A stretch of 64,000 nucleotides of DNA from Bin94 sp965215535 (GCA_965215535.1 OZ244063.1:1426001-1490000), one strand, 5' to 3'. Shown: positions 33,091-45,119, counted from the stretch's first letter. The notes: generated by a model from the sequence alone, not told the origin. Translations and numbers: made by a program.

Positions 33091-33313
33091 CAACCTGCGC
33101 GATGTATAACCATTGACTCCCTGCACAACCCTGGCGCGCGCGGGCTTCTTCTTCCGGCTGGCGCTTTCTCAAAACATGACCGGCTTCATGCATGGCAATG
33201 ATGGGGTTGTCGATTTTGAGGTGTATTGACGAAACTTTTCGGATATCTCGTGGTATGCAGGCGCACGTATCCCGTCCATACTCGCCGACAAATCGAACGG
33301 AAAGGAACTCGTC

Positions 33314-33774
33314 ATGAGAACAAAGATGCGGACAACGCTTCGGGCATCGGCCTGATCTTCGCCGGTCTCGCAATCGCGTGCGATTCCCCGGCCACCGACG
33401 TCATCGAGGAAGACGCTTCGGTGTGGCCCGAGCGCAGTCCCTGGTCCGTGATCTTCCAGACCGCCCGGGCGTGGGATGGCAGGGTCGGATTCAGCTCCCC
33501 GGAAGGCGAGGCGGGAGCCTTCAGGATTCACCCCATTCCCCCACAGGAGACGGGTACCGGAATCGCCGTCGAGGGCTCCGATTCGGTCTGCAGCATTTCG
33601 GAGAACCCCGGCCTCGGCGAGGCAAGGCGCTTCAGGGATTGCATGAACGATGCCCGCGACAACGATGTTTGCGACAGCGGAGCCCGCTTCGAAATGCACT
33701 GGGATGAAGATGAAGAGATGCGGCATATTCGCTGCCTGGAGGAGGTTCCCCCGGGAGTCGGGGAGCCTTCCTGA
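33314..33774 (+). pseudogene. Small secreted lipoprotein, frameshifted in the signal peptide
   Basis: AAAGGA lies just upstream of the ATG at 33314, which begins MRTKMRTTLRASA and hits a TGA at 33353. The next frame continues LIFAGLAIACDSPATD, so one lost base splits an otherwise perfect lipoprotein signal with lipobox LAIAC. The mature part (about 140 residues) has four or more Cys and acidic segments (DEDEEMRHIRC). It matches no family I know. A single sequencing error or a recent mutation would both explain it. Confidence 0.6.
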
Positions 33775-34009
33775 CAAGGTCCAACACCGCTCAGTCAGAA
33801 GTCGCCTCCTCCGACCCGCCTTCGCGGAGCAACCGAATCACGCGCGGTCCCCTGAAATCTTCTCGGCCACCGCCCCGGCGCAGCCACCCGTCTGATCAAG
33901 TTGGCGTGTGGTCAGCTATCTATGGCATCGGCCCCAGACACAAACTGCGACTACGGGAACACGACAAAATGCTGCGCGCCCGCAGTGTGGTCAAATTATC
34001 TTCGGGCTT

Positions 34010-34020
34010 GGGGGGGGGGG
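34010..34020 (+). repeat. Run of 11 G residues
   Basis: An uninterrupted G tract lies 10 bp beyond the 3' end of the minus-strand beta-propeller gene. Such tracts are slippage-prone and also error-prone in assemblies. Confidence 0.8.
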
Positions 34021-34030
34021 CGAAGTCCGT

Positions 34031-35284
34031 TCACCCCTGCGGCTCCAGCGCAACCAGCCTCACCACGCGCACCCTTGGAACGTCGAACTCGTCGGTTTCG
34101 ATATAGGCCATCAATCCGCCCGGGCCGAAGGCGTCCGGTATCGCGATGCCCTCCGGTGGAAGGGTGCCGATGTAGTCCCCGGCGGGCGTCACAATGTCCG
34201 TCAAGCCCTCCTCGCCACCGGTCGCGTCCCGGCGCTTCACCCAGATGCGATCCTCCCAGTCCACCTTGATCCGGGCAATGACCGGCACCTCGTCGGCGAA
34301 GGTGAGATGCTCTGCGCCCTCACGCTCAAACTCGAACTGCATAGGGGCGTTGTTCCGACTGTTGCTGTTGAGCTCCTGGAACGATGCCGTGGTCTCGCGA
34401 TACCGCTCCCGTTCGGCCTCCATGATCGCTTCGTCGACTGGAAGTGGCGCAATCGGGCGCTCCACCATTCCGGTGACCTGGCCATCGGCAGCGATCAACT
34501 TGATCCGATACCCGATCGTGTCGACCAGCGCGAGACGGCCATCGGTCAGCAGATCAAGCGCCAGGGGGGGCTCGAATGCGCGACCGGCCGCCATGCGCAT
34601 CCGCACTGCGTTGTCCGAGACGTCGAATTCGCTTCCAGCATCCTCGCTCCTCAGATCCCAGGCGGTGTAGAGAACCTCGGCTTCGGCGCTGTCAAGCGAA
34701 AAGATGTAAATGGGGCGCCCCTCCAAGGGCTCTTCCTCGTCGTCGTTGAAGCGCATAAGCCTCGGGGTCACCAGACGCCCGCCGGGCAACGCCAGCCTGG
34801 CACTGACCAATCCTGTACTCGGGTTCATCGTGACGCGCCGCACGAATTCGCCTTCGGGGTTCAGAAGATCAATCTGACTCATCCCTAACACAGTGCTGGC
34901 GCCGTCGCGAGCCACGATCAAATCCTGTGCAGAGCGAAACTCGCCGGGCCCCTCGCCCGGCCCGCCCACCGTGCGAATCAGCGCCCCATCCGGCCCGACC
35001 ACATGGATCTGGTCTGCCTGGGTGTCGAGGATGTGCAGCCTGGCCTCTTCGTCAAACCCCACGCCCCCCACCCTGCCGAAGGAGTCCCAGGCATCGCCCG
35101 TCACGGACCCCACAGTGAAAACCTCCTCGGTCACGGCGCTCACCATTGCATCCGGGCCCTCCAGGGTTCCGGCGACGCCGGTGGCCGCCTGATCCGCCCC
35201 GTCTCCGCAGGCCGACAGCACCGCAAGCGGAAGAAGCGCCGCAAGCTGGCGCGCGCAACTTGTCGTGTGATTCAGCGTCTTCAT
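34031..35284 (-). CDS. Six-bladed beta-propeller lipoprotein
   Basis: The 417-residue product has a lipoprotein signal with lipobox LSAC after PLAVL. The mature part shows beta-propeller repeats such as FDEEARLHILDTQADQIHVVGPDG followed by IRTVGGPGEGPGEF, GRLALVDTIGYRIKLIAADG and WEDRIWVKRRDATG. Such 6-bladed propeller lipoproteins are abundant in Bacteroidota and Gemmatimonadota and are often near SusCD-type genes, as here. The function is unknown; carbohydrate or peptide binding is possible. Start at the ATG at 35284 (MKTLNHTTSCARQLA). Confidence 0.85.
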   Translation of the reverse strand: MKTLNHTTSCARQLAALLPLAVLSACGDGADQAATGVAGTLEGPDAMVSAVTEEVFTVGSVTGDAWDSFGRVGGVGFDEEARLHILDTQADQIHVVGPDGALIRTVGGPGEGPGEFRSAQDLIVARDGASTVLGMSQIDLLNPEGEFVRRVTMNPSTGLVSARLALPGGRLVTPRLMRFNDDEEEPLEGRPIYIFSLDSAEAEVLYTAWDLRSEDAGSEFDVSDNAVRMRMAAGRAFEPPLALDLLTDGRLALVDTIGYRIKLIAADGQVTGMVERPIAPLPVDEAIMEAERERYRETTASFQELNSNSRNNAPMQFEFEREGAEHLTFADEVPVIARIKVDWEDRIWVKRRDATGGEEGLTDIVTPAGDYIGTLPPEGIAIPDAFGPGGLMAYIETDEFDVPRVRVVRLVALEPQG

Positions 35285-35454
35285 CCCTCTTCATCCTTTC
35301 GCAGCGGGGAAAAGCAACGAGGCGTTCGCAGCTCCGTCTCCTGCAATGTATGCCGACAGCTTCGCACGGTCATGGAATTGCGGGCGGCACGAGGCTGCTC
35401 TAACTAATGTTGCCTGGGATCAATTCGTCATTCAAACAGCCACACCCGATAACG

Positions 35455-35508
35455 TTCAGCGGCTCGGACCGGATGACCGGATGCAGCGCCACTCGAATGC
35501 CACTCGGC
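35455..35508 (+). repeat. Dispersed repeat copy (partial)
   Basis: This matches the core CGGATGCAGCGCCACTCGAA plus GCCACTCGG of the 174-bp unit, with a diverged GCGGCTCGGAC part before it. It lies just beyond the stop of the minus-strand deoxyhypusine-synthase-like gene. Confidence 0.7.
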
Positions 35509-35538
35509 AAGATCTGCGGAATGCTCACAGTCCAGGGA

Positions 35539-36660
35539 TCATGCCGGGTGCGCACCGAGAACAGTGAAGCCGAGCCGTTTTTCGCGACGATGGCACCAGC
35601 GCTCGCGGTGCCAGGCATCGCTGACCAGGAGCGGCAGGGTGAGGGTGGCCTCGCCGAAGACCATCTGTTCGCGTGCGGTCTCGACCTTGCCCCAGGTGGT
35701 GGCCTCGCGCAGCGTCGAGCCCGAGAGGCCGCCGTCGCGCTCATCGGCAACCGTAAGCTGAATGGCGTACTTATGCATGGGGATGGTGGCCGGGCAGGGG
35801 TCGCGCCTCCCCTCTTTCTCTTCTTCGGCGACCAGAATGCGCGCGGCGACCACGGCATCCTGGGCAAAGTTCTTGGGCACGCCGCCTCCGATCATCAACA
35901 ATCCGGTCGAGGCGCAGACCAGCTTGATTTGTGCAAGTTCGTGAAAATCCTTCGCCGAATCGAAGGCCAGCGGGGCGCATCCGGAAGCCGCTGCACGCGC
36001 ACGGTGCATCACCCCTCCGAAGCCCGCCGACGAATCGCTCAGCGCAGGCACAAACACCGGAAGATCTTTGCGGTACGCCGCCAGGATCAGCGAGCGAGCA
36101 TCGGGACGATCACGATCCAGCCAGGCGCCCAGCGCATGCACAAGTTCGCGACTCGACCAGGGCCGGCGTTCCAGTCCATCCAGAATGCGCGCCACCTCTT
36201 CGTCGCAGCTCTGCAGATCGGCCTCGGCAATCCAGGTGTCGTAGATGCGGTCAATGCCCAGCTCGCGCAGCTCCTCGTCGGACACCGCAGGCGCACTGGG
36301 CGAACCCGGCGCCCTGTAGTGACAAAAGCCGAGCGCCTCGAAAAAATCCTGATCCACCACAATGGCACCGGTCGCCACAATTGCATCGACCATGTTGCAC
36401 TCAACCATCGTCAGCAGCGTCTCCTTCAATCCCGCCGAAATCAGCGACCCGGCCAGGGTCAGGATCACGCCGCACTCCCGGTCGGCGAGCATGTCATCGA
36501 CAATATCAGCGGCAGAGGCCAGATTGCGCGCCTGAAAGGCGGCATGGCGAAAGGCGTCGATGATGGCGCGACCATCGAAGCCGGTCGGGTCGATCTGTTG
36601 AATCGGATCCGCCAGGAGCGCCTGCCTGCGCTGATGTGTGGTGGGCACGGAATCGGACAC
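35539..36660 (-). CDS. Deoxyhypusine synthase-like protein
   Basis: The 373-residue protein belongs to the deoxyhypusine/homospermidine synthase family. ECGVILTLAGSLISAGL, VDAIVATGAIVVDQD, PVFVPALSDSS, GVPKNFAQD and the catalytic-Lys block REATTWGKVE (K325) are all recognisable. In eukaryotes and archaea the enzyme modifies eIF5A. Bacteria lack that substrate, so bacterial members may make homospermidine or carboxyspermidine-type polyamines, or act on an unknown target. All spermidine/NAD landmarks seem present. It stands alone, with no polyamine genes beside it. Confidence 0.85.
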   Translation of the reverse strand: MSDSVPTTHQRRQALLADPIQQIDPTGFDGRAIIDAFRHAAFQARNLASAADIVDDMLADRECGVILTLAGSLISAGLKETLLTMVECNMVDAIVATGAIVVDQDFFEALGFCHYRAPGSPSAPAVSDEELRELGIDRIYDTWIAEADLQSCDEEVARILDGLERRPWSSRELVHALGAWLDRDRPDARSLILAAYRKDLPVFVPALSDSSAGFGGVMHRARAAASGCAPLAFDSAKDFHELAQIKLVCASTGLLMIGGGVPKNFAQDAVVAARILVAEEEKEGRRDPCPATIPMHKYAIQLTVADERDGGLSGSTLREATTWGKVETAREQMVFGEATLTLPLLVSDAWHRERWCHRREKRLGFTVLGAHPA

Positions 36661-36995
36661 CTGTGAAAATCCCCGGATATTGTGTTAGAGATTGATCAAC
36701 AACAGCCAGCCGGAACTCTCTGCACGATCAATGCGCCGCATGTCCAACCACAATACTCGAACTGAATGATCGTTCAATGGAACCCGCTCCCGATTTCGCG
36801 TCCCTGTCTCGCAAGGTGAACACGGAAATGCGAAGAAATCCCATAATCCCATCGGGACAGAGCTTCATGTTTGCTCACCCCGTGCAGTACATGGGGTGAC
36901 ATCGGGCCTTCCCAACCCGCCCCGACCAGAGCGCCCACCTGTATCGAAGTCGGCAGACACAGGCGAACGCTCCGATGTCGGAGCCGGCCTCAACG
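36661..36995. other. Intergenic region with one hairpin
   Basis: No gene is seen. A 7-bp inverted repeat TCACCCC (36875-36881) / GGGGTGA (36893-36899) with an 11-base loop may end susD transcription. It lacks a U tract. Confidence 0.35.
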
Positions 36996-38456
36996 CTAAT
37001 TAAACGGCGATACGCTGTTCTCCACCAGCACCCTGTTCATGTCAATGGTCATGGTGACCTGCGTTTCGAGAAGGCTGGCACCATCGCCATCGCCATCATA
37101 CAGCTCCAGGGGCGTATAGACATCCATGGCATAGCGCGGGCTGCTCGGAATGTATGAAGGCACAAGCACAAGCGTGCCGGGATCGCCCTCGTTGATGTTC
37201 TCGTTCTGGTCGATCTCGCGGCGCATCATCGGCAGCCGAATTCCCAGATCGGCCAGACGGCGCCCCTCGAGGAAGAGAATCTCCTGCCGGGCCAGCCAGA
37301 GCGCGTGCCAGAGCTCGGGGGCGCTGGCGAGCGCAGATACGCTGTCGGCATTGAGCGAGGTCGCCGAGATATTGGGAACCTGCAGCCCATCGGCCGGTCG
37401 ATCCACAACCAGACCGGCACGGTAGGGGCTGTTGGCATCGGCGCGAATCATGATCTCGGCGCTGCGCGGACGCAAAGTCAGATCGGCGTTGCGGCGCTCA
37501 TCGATATCGTCGAACGCCACCGTGCCCCGGCTTTGAGCCATCGTGATCGCGCTGGCAAGCTGACTGCGCGCACCCACCAGATCGCCCGCCGCAAGCGCGG
37601 CCTCGGCCAGGATCAGGTGCATCTCTTCGGCCTTGGCAATCGGCACCGCCGAGCTGCGCTCGGTGTATTTGGGATCCAGAAAATCCAGCCGCGGCAGGGG
37701 CTGCATCTCCTGAAGGGCGCGCAGCACCAGGAAAGCCACCGCAGTGTTATTCAGAAATTGGCCATCGTACTCCGGCGCATACAAAAAGTTGGGTGCCGTA
37801 TTGAGCACCGCATTGGCCGCACTGGAAGCCCCTGCGGCATCGCCCAGATGCCGGTGCACGCGCGCAATCGCCGCACTGACCTGCGGCCCGAAGGCAGTGG
37901 CGGCCTGGAGATCGCGGAGCGCCCGGTCAAGCGCCACCTCGGCCGACTGCGGAATGCCACTTTCCTCATGGGGCACATAGGAAAAAATCTCACCCATGGT
38001 CAGGAAGGCCATGCCCCGGTAGTAGTACGCCTCGGCAACCAGGGCGGGAGAGGCCGTGGGGTCGTTCGGGGCGATCTCGTCGATCACGAAATCCGCCAAC
38101 GCCCGGAGCTCCTGAACATTCCAGTACACGCCGGTCACGCTGGTTCCGGTCGAATTGATCAGATCGGGAGTGAGCTGATCGGGTTCGTCCATATCCACCA
38201 CAATGCCGGTGCCGTGGATCGAGTAGTTGTCGGTAATCACCTCGGCCACAACATAGGCGTTGATCATGCGGGCAAACTGCGCGCGCAATCCCGGAAGCAG
38301 CGAGCGGGTGGGGTTGGTGGCCTGGGCCAGATCCTCGTCAGTTGTGGTCGGGTTGGTCACATTGGTCGGGTCGATCGCGTCGCAGGACGCGAGGGTACAC
38401 GCGGCAAGCAGCGCCACCGCGCACCGTCCGGGGGTCAACCTCTTCGGTCGGGTCAT
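36996..38456 (-). CDS. RagB/SusD-family nutrient-uptake outer-membrane lipoprotein
   Basis: The 486-residue protein has a lipoprotein signal (ALLAACTLASC) followed by DAIDPTNVTNP, as in SusD. It contains the helical and TPR core (YYRGMAFLTMGEIF, ATAFGPQVSAAIARVHRHLGDA, HLILAEAALAAGDLVGARSQL) and a C-terminal LWHALWLARQEILFLEGRRLADLGIRLP. SusD-type lids hand glycans or peptides to the SusC channel encoded just upstream. The ATG at 38456 is chosen from several in-frame starts because it gives the best signal peptide and follows GGAGAACAGG. The substrate is unknown. Confidence 0.9.
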   Translation of the reverse strand: MTRPKRLTPGRCAVALLAACTLASCDAIDPTNVTNPTTTDEDLAQATNPTRSLLPGLRAQFARMINAYVVAEVITDNYSIHGTGIVVDMDEPDQLTPDLINSTGTSVTGVYWNVQELRALADFVIDEIAPNDPTASPALVAEAYYYRGMAFLTMGEIFSYVPHEESGIPQSAEVALDRALRDLQAATAFGPQVSAAIARVHRHLGDAAGASSAANAVLNTAPNFLYAPEYDGQFLNNTAVAFLVLRALQEMQPLPRLDFLDPKYTERSSAVPIAKAEEMHLILAEAALAAGDLVGARSQLASAITMAQSRGTVAFDDIDERRNADLTLRPRSAEIMIRADANSPYRAGLVVDRPADGLQVPNISATSLNADSVSALASAPELWHALWLARQEILFLEGRRLADLGIRLPMMRREIDQNENINEGDPGTLVLVPSYIPSSPRYAMDVYTPLELYDGDGDGASLLETQVTMTIDMNRVLVENSVSPFN

Positions 38457-38526
38457 CGTCTTCACCTGTTCTCCTTGAAATCGGTTATGCATACCTGTCG
38501 GAATCGTTCGTCTTGACTCAACCGGT

Positions 38527-41466
38527 CTAGAAATTGACCTCGACGCCAAAGCGGAAGGTGCGGTTCGGGGGCAGGGTGATGCTGCTCTCGCCTCCCAGCT
38601 CCAGACCGCCGCCATTCAGGCCGCTGAGCTCGCCGTCGATCATTTCGTTCACCGACCAGATCCACAGGTTGCGCCCGCTGGCATAGAGAGTCGCCCGTCC
38701 GGCCCGCACAGTGCCAGCCCAGCTTTCGGGCAGTGTGTACCGCACCGACACCTCGCGCAGCTTGAAGTAGTCGCCATCGTAAAGGAAGCCGCTGCGGGCC
38801 GCGCTCTGGCTGTACTTGCCGCGCACGGTGCCATTCTCGTTGTACTGCGTGGGGAATGCATATTCGCACCCCTCGGCCGCGCCCTCCTCGGTGCCGCAAC
38901 GAACCAGCTCCCTGCGGTAGATTCCATTGAAGGTGGCCCACACCGACCCGAAGTCGAAGACCGAATGGCCACCGGCCCAGTCGGCCAGCGCGCTGATCGT
39001 CAGACTGTTGCCAACCGAGAGGGTGGTGTTCACGCCGCCGCTCTTGTCCGGAACGGGGAAGCTGCCGGTGAACTGACGCTCGGAACCATCGGGCAGACCA
39101 TCGCCATTGGTATCCACGGGCATCGTCACATACCAGGCCCCGATCGGCCCGCCGCGACAGGTGCTCTCGTCGTCGGGATCGCTCTGGCTCCAGCATCCGG
39201 TCACCCGCTTCTGGGCTTCCACAAAGAAGTCGGGCACCCCGCCCATGTCGGTCACCTCGTTGTGGTTGTACTGGAAGTTTGCGCCCAGGCTCCAGGCCAG
39301 ACCGGTGGTGTTGACAAGCTGGACATTGGCCGCCATCTCCACGCCGCGATTCAGGATCTCGCCCACATTTTCCTGCTGCGTTCCCTGTCCGGTCACTGGC
39401 TGGCGGGGCACCGAGAAGAGGGCGTCGGTGGTGCGCGCCTCGTAGAAGGTAAAGTCCAGACCGATGCGATTGCCCCACAGCGCCGCATCAATGCCCGCTT
39501 CGATCGTGGAGGTCTTTTCGGGGCGCAGATCGGCATTCCCGGGGTTGGAAAAGCGGGGAGCCGACTCGCTGCGAAAGGAGGTGGCCGAGAAGGTGCGGTC
39601 CTTGAGGAATGCGCCCGGGAACTTTCCGGTCTGGCCGTAAGCGGCGCGGATCTTGAGTTCGTCAACCCCGGGCAACCCGATATCCTCCGAGAGAATGTAC
39701 GACCCGGTGGCCTTCGGGTAGAACTCGTAGTCGATATCGTCGCCGAAGCTGGACCCGGCGTCCACACGGAAGCCGCCCCCCAGATAGAGCTTGTCCCGGA
39801 AGCTCAACTGCTCGTCCAGGTAGATGCCGCCATTGAAGACCTCGATATTGGCCTCGCCCGCGGTAATGTCGGCTGCGGCATCGATGTCGAAGGTGCCGGG
39901 AAGCGCAAAGGTGCGCCCATTCCCGTTGATAATGCTTTCGTCCTCGCGGAAGCCCTGCACCCCGATCGTCAGCGAGGAGCCCAGCACGCCTCCTTCGCTC
40001 TCCCAGCCGTAGGTCAGACCCGCGTCGAGCGAAATCGAGGTAAAGGTGCGGTCGCGGCGGTTGAGCTGACCGGTGGGCTCGCCCGGAGTGAAGCCGATCG
40101 GCTGGTAGATCCGCTGCTGGTTGGAGCGGTTGTCGGTGCCGACGGTGAGCTTGGCCCCCAGGTCGTCGCGAATGTCGTAGCGGGCGGTCGTCGAGAAGTG
40201 GAAGCGATTGACCCACTCGTCAATCTGGGGCATCAGGAAGATATCAAGCGCTTCATGAAGGGTTTGCGCGCCCGAGAAGAAGAGCGCGTCGCCCACCTCG
40301 AAGGTCGTCAGCGGGTCGGCAATTGCCGAGCCATTGTAGAGGCGCTCGAAGTTGTGGCGCACGAAGCTGCCCGAGAACTCCAGGGTGAAGTCGTCGGAGA
40401 GCGAAGCCTGAAGCCCGCCACGCAGGTTGTAGTTCGTGCTGCCGTCGCGGGGTTGGGTTCCGGTTCGGGTCTCGAGGCGGCCGCTGACATTGTAGGTCAC
40501 GTCGGCCGTTCCGCCGCTTACGCCCATGTAGTAGTTCTGGGTGCGGCCATTCTGGAAGTAGAGATCGCGCAGGAAGGTCTCCTGGATCTCGCCCGACTGC
40601 ACGCGGTCGGGAAAGATCAGCCCCATGTCGAAGATGTACTTGAGCTCGGGCAGCTCGACGCCCTGCTCCATGCGCATGGTGACGCGGGGTGCGCCCGGAA
40701 CGCCCTTCTTGGTAAAGATCTGAATGACGCCGGTGGCTGCATCGGAGCCGAAGAGGGTCGAGGCGGCGCCGCCCTTGGTTACCTCGATGCGCTCGATATC
40801 GCTGACCAGAAGGTCGGAGAGCGCAGAGGACTGCTCGCCGCCGGTGCCCGCTGCGGTGGACTGGTCGTTATCCACCCGCACCCCATCCAGATAAATGACC
40901 GGAGTCTGGGCGCCGAAGACCGACGAAACGCCGCGGAAGTTGATCAGCGATCCGGTTCCCGGCTGCGCCGAGGTGGCATTCACCGTTGCGCCGGCCACGC
41001 GGCCCTGCAGGAGCTGATCGACCGACTGTACCGGAGCCAGCTCGATGTCGGAAGCAGTGAGAACCTCCACCGAGGTGCCCAGGGCGCGCCGGGTGGTCTC
41101 GGCCCCGACCCCGGTAACGACGATCTCATTCAGGGAGATGGCCGTCGAGGAGAGCGCGAAGTCGAGGCTGAGCGTCTGCCCCGCTGTCACGGTTACCGCC
41201 TGCTCGGCCACATCGTACCCGATCAGGGTGACCTGCACGGTCTGCTCTCCGGTGGGCACATCGAGGAGCACGAAGCGCCCCGAGGCGTTGGCAATCTGCC
41301 CGGCCCCCGTTCCCGGCACCGTCACTTGCGCATTCGAGAGGGGGCGTCCCGAAGATGCGTCGGTCACCTGCCCCGCGATGGCGCCTGTCTGGGCCGCCGC
41401 CGAGCCGACCGGAGCGCCAAGGGCGATCAGGGCGAGGACGCCATTCAACAGTCTCTTGGTTTGCAT
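38527..41466 (-). CDS. SusC/RagA-family TonB-dependent outer-membrane transporter
   Basis: The 979-residue protein begins with a signal peptide (LLNGVLALIALGAPVGSAAAQ). A carboxypeptidase-regulatory-like domain (GAIAGQVTDASSGRPLSNAQV, RFVLLDVPTGEQTVQVTLIGY), a TonB-dependent plug (TGVGAETTRRALGTSVEVL, VDQLLQGRVAGATVNAT) and a 22-strand barrel ending RFGVEVNF follow. The start at 41466 gives MQTKRLLNG. It is followed on the same strand, after 70 bp, by susD. The pair imports an unknown polymer or peptide. Confidence 0.93.
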   Translation of the reverse strand: MQTKRLLNGVLALIALGAPVGSAAAQTGAIAGQVTDASSGRPLSNAQVTVPGTGAGQIANASGRFVLLDVPTGEQTVQVTLIGYDVAEQAVTVTAGQTLSLDFALSSTAISLNEIVVTGVGAETTRRALGTSVEVLTASDIELAPVQSVDQLLQGRVAGATVNATSAQPGTGSLINFRGVSSVFGAQTPVIYLDGVRVDNDQSTAAGTGGEQSSALSDLLVSDIERIEVTKGGAASTLFGSDAATGVIQIFTKKGVPGAPRVTMRMEQGVELPELKYIFDMGLIFPDRVQSGEIQETFLRDLYFQNGRTQNYYMGVSGGTADVTYNVSGRLETRTGTQPRDGSTNYNLRGGLQASLSDDFTLEFSGSFVRHNFERLYNGSAIADPLTTFEVGDALFFSGAQTLHEALDIFLMPQIDEWVNRFHFSTTARYDIRDDLGAKLTVGTDNRSNQQRIYQPIGFTPGEPTGQLNRRDRTFTSISLDAGLTYGWESEGGVLGSSLTIGVQGFREDESIINGNGRTFALPGTFDIDAAADITAGEANIEVFNGGIYLDEQLSFRDKLYLGGGFRVDAGSSFGDDIDYEFYPKATGSYILSEDIGLPGVDELKIRAAYGQTGKFPGAFLKDRTFSATSFRSESAPRFSNPGNADLRPEKTSTIEAGIDAALWGNRIGLDFTFYEARTTDALFSVPRQPVTGQGTQQENVGEILNRGVEMAANVQLVNTTGLAWSLGANFQYNHNEVTDMGGVPDFFVEAQKRVTGCWSQSDPDDESTCRGGPIGAWYVTMPVDTNGDGLPDGSERQFTGSFPVPDKSGGVNTTLSVGNSLTISALADWAGGHSVFDFGSVWATFNGIYRRELVRCGTEEGAAEGCEYAFPTQYNENGTVRGKYSQSAARSGFLYDGDYFKLREVSVRYTLPESWAGTVRAGRATLYASGRNLWIWSVNEMIDGELSGLNGGGLELGGESSITLPPNRTFRFGVEVNF

Positions 41467-41604
41467 CGCTTTCCTTCCTTCCGAAGGGGATGAAGTGGAT
41501 GATCCGGGAAACTCGTACACTCTGCGGAGCGCTCCCGGTGCGCCTCCGATCCGAGCCGGAGCGAACGGCAACCCATGGATTGCGCAGGCTGCCGGCTCGC
41601 TGGA

Positions 41605-43547
<1,943 letters not shown>

Positions 43548-43551
<4 letters not shown>

Positions 43552-43928
43552 ACCTTGTTTCCCCTTTTTTCTTGCAGCCGGTTGCGGTCGGTCATCCTGT
43601 CGGCGCTCTCCGCCAGCCTGAAGCGGATCCGGCCGATCGCGGGGCCGGACCGGTGTTCGTTCAACTTCTCCAGAATCATGCCCCGGATCGTGGACAGCTC
43701 GTGGATCCACGCGCTCGAAGCCACCTCCACGATCAGGGCGTCGCCCTGCACGGCCACTGCGCGGGTCACCCGGCTCACGCGCGCGCCGACCACCTCGGGC
43801 CATTCGTTGAGCGCGGTCAGACGCTCGAGCGATTCACCAATTCCGGAGCGATCCAGAAAGGCGTCCAACACCCTGCCCAGGGGCTCGAACTCGGCCGATG
43901 CGCGGCGTGCGCTCTCCGAAGGTCTCAT
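43548..43928 (-). CDS. DUF721 (DciA-like) protein
   Basis: The 126-residue protein shows LGRVLDAFLDRSGIGESLERL, LNEWPEVVGARVSRVT and VASSAWIHELSTIRGMILEKLN, typical of DUF721. DciA members load or bind the replicative helicase DnaB, which fits the recF-gyrB surroundings. The ATG at 43928 overlaps the recF stop, and the gyrB start overlaps this gene's stop. An upstream in-frame ATG at 43958 lies inside recF. Confidence 0.85.
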
Positions 43929-45052
43929 GCCTCGATTATTCCCCCCCGAATGCGCCATCGTTCCAACGTGCGGATCTCGGGACGGATATCGGATTCGCGC
44001 GGGGCCGTGACAATGACCTGACCGCCCGGGTTGTCGTCCAGGAGGGCCATGACGCGCTCGGCGCGGCCCTGATCAAGCTCGGCAAAGGCGTCGTCCACCA
44101 GAAGGAGGGGGGCTTCGCCGCGCCGACGACGAACTGTGGCGGCTTCGGTCAGGCGGAGTGCGAGTGCAGCCGTGCGGCGCTGCCCACCCGAGCCGAAGTG
44201 CCGCAGGGGACGGACGGAGTCGGCGCTGCCCAGCAGAAGCTCGTCGCGGTGCGGGCCGGTGCCGGTCACGCCGCGGCGCAGATCGTGGGTCAGGGATTCC
44301 GCCAGGCGAGTCGCGAAGTGTGCGCGCAGGGAAGCCGCATCGGTGGAGGAGTCTCCGGGCAGACCGATCTGGGGCCGGTAGGAGAGGGTGGCCGCATCGG
44401 CGTCTCCCGCGATGGCGCGGTAGTGCCCGGCAAAGGTTTCGGCCCATTCGGCCACCCAGTCGCTTCGGATCTGCATGACCCGGGCCCCCGCATCAACGAG
44501 GCCGGCATCCCATGCGCCGATCCACGCAGAGCCGCCCCTCTCGCCACCGCCGCTCCGGAGTGCCGCATTGCGCTGCCCCAGCCAGCGCCGATACTCCTGC
44601 AGGGCCTCCAGGTAGCCGGGACAGTTGAGCGAGAGCACGATGTCGAGGAAGCGGCGCCGCATACCCGGTCCCCCGTTCACAAGCTCCACATCGCCGGGCG
44701 AGAACACAACCGCTCCCACTCTGCCGAGCGCGGCCGAGAGCTTCGCCGCCTTGCCGCCATTCAGAGTCACCTTCTTCAACTTCCTCCGCCGATCGTAACC
44801 CGCTGTCACCACTGCCGGGGCCTCGCCCTCCACCTCGCCCCGCAGATGGAAGACATCGTGCGAAAATGCGGTCAGATCGCCGTCGGGAGCGCCGCGAAAG
44901 GAGCGGAAGCTCTCCAGATAGTAGATGGCTTCGAGAAGGCTCGTCTTTCCCTGTGCATTCTCGCCGATCACGGCCACACCCTCCGGAGGAAAGCGCAGCC
45001 TCTGAAGCCCGAGATTCCGGAAGTTCCGGGTCTCGATGGCGTTCAGGACCAC
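43925..45052 (-). CDS. recF: DNA repair/gap-filling protein RecF
   Basis: RecF is an SMC-like ATPase that loads RecA at single-strand gaps. The 375-residue protein starts at a GTG and shows IETRNFRNLGLQRL, Walker A GENAQGKTSLLEAIYYL, VVFSPGDVELVNGGPGMRRRFLD, the signature GTGPHRDELLL..R.FGSGGQRRTAALALRL, and Walker B LLLVDDAFAELD. It is the first of three coupled genes. dnaA and dnaN, its usual partners, are not seen upstream, where a hydratase gene lies instead. Confidence 0.95.
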   Translation of the reverse strand: MVLNAIETRNFRNLGLQRLRFPPEGVAVIGENAQGKTSLLEAIYYLESFRSFRGAPDGDLTAFSHDVFHLRGEVEGEAPAVVTAGYDRRRKLKKVTLNGGKAAKLSAALGRVGAVVFSPGDVELVNGGPGMRRRFLDIVLSLNCPGYLEALQEYRRWLGQRNAALRSGGGERGGSAWIGAWDAGLVDAGARVMQIRSDWVAEWAETFAGHYRAIAGDADAATLSYRPQIGLPGDSSTDAASLRAHFATRLAESLTHDLRRGVTGTGPHRDELLLGSADSVRPLRHFGSGGQRRTAALALRLTEAATVRRRRGEAPLLLVDDAFAELDQGRAERVMALLDDNPGGQVIVTAPRESDIRPEIRTLERWRIRGGIIEA

Positions 45053-45119
45053 GAACAGAGACGGAAGCGGGGGATTCCGTACATCCTTATAATATAACGA
45101 TTCGCCCTCGCCGGAATTT

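Noticed and set aside
38965..41493. Long + strand frame opposite susC
   Set aside because: Antisense shadow of the TonB-dependent transporter; no motifs.
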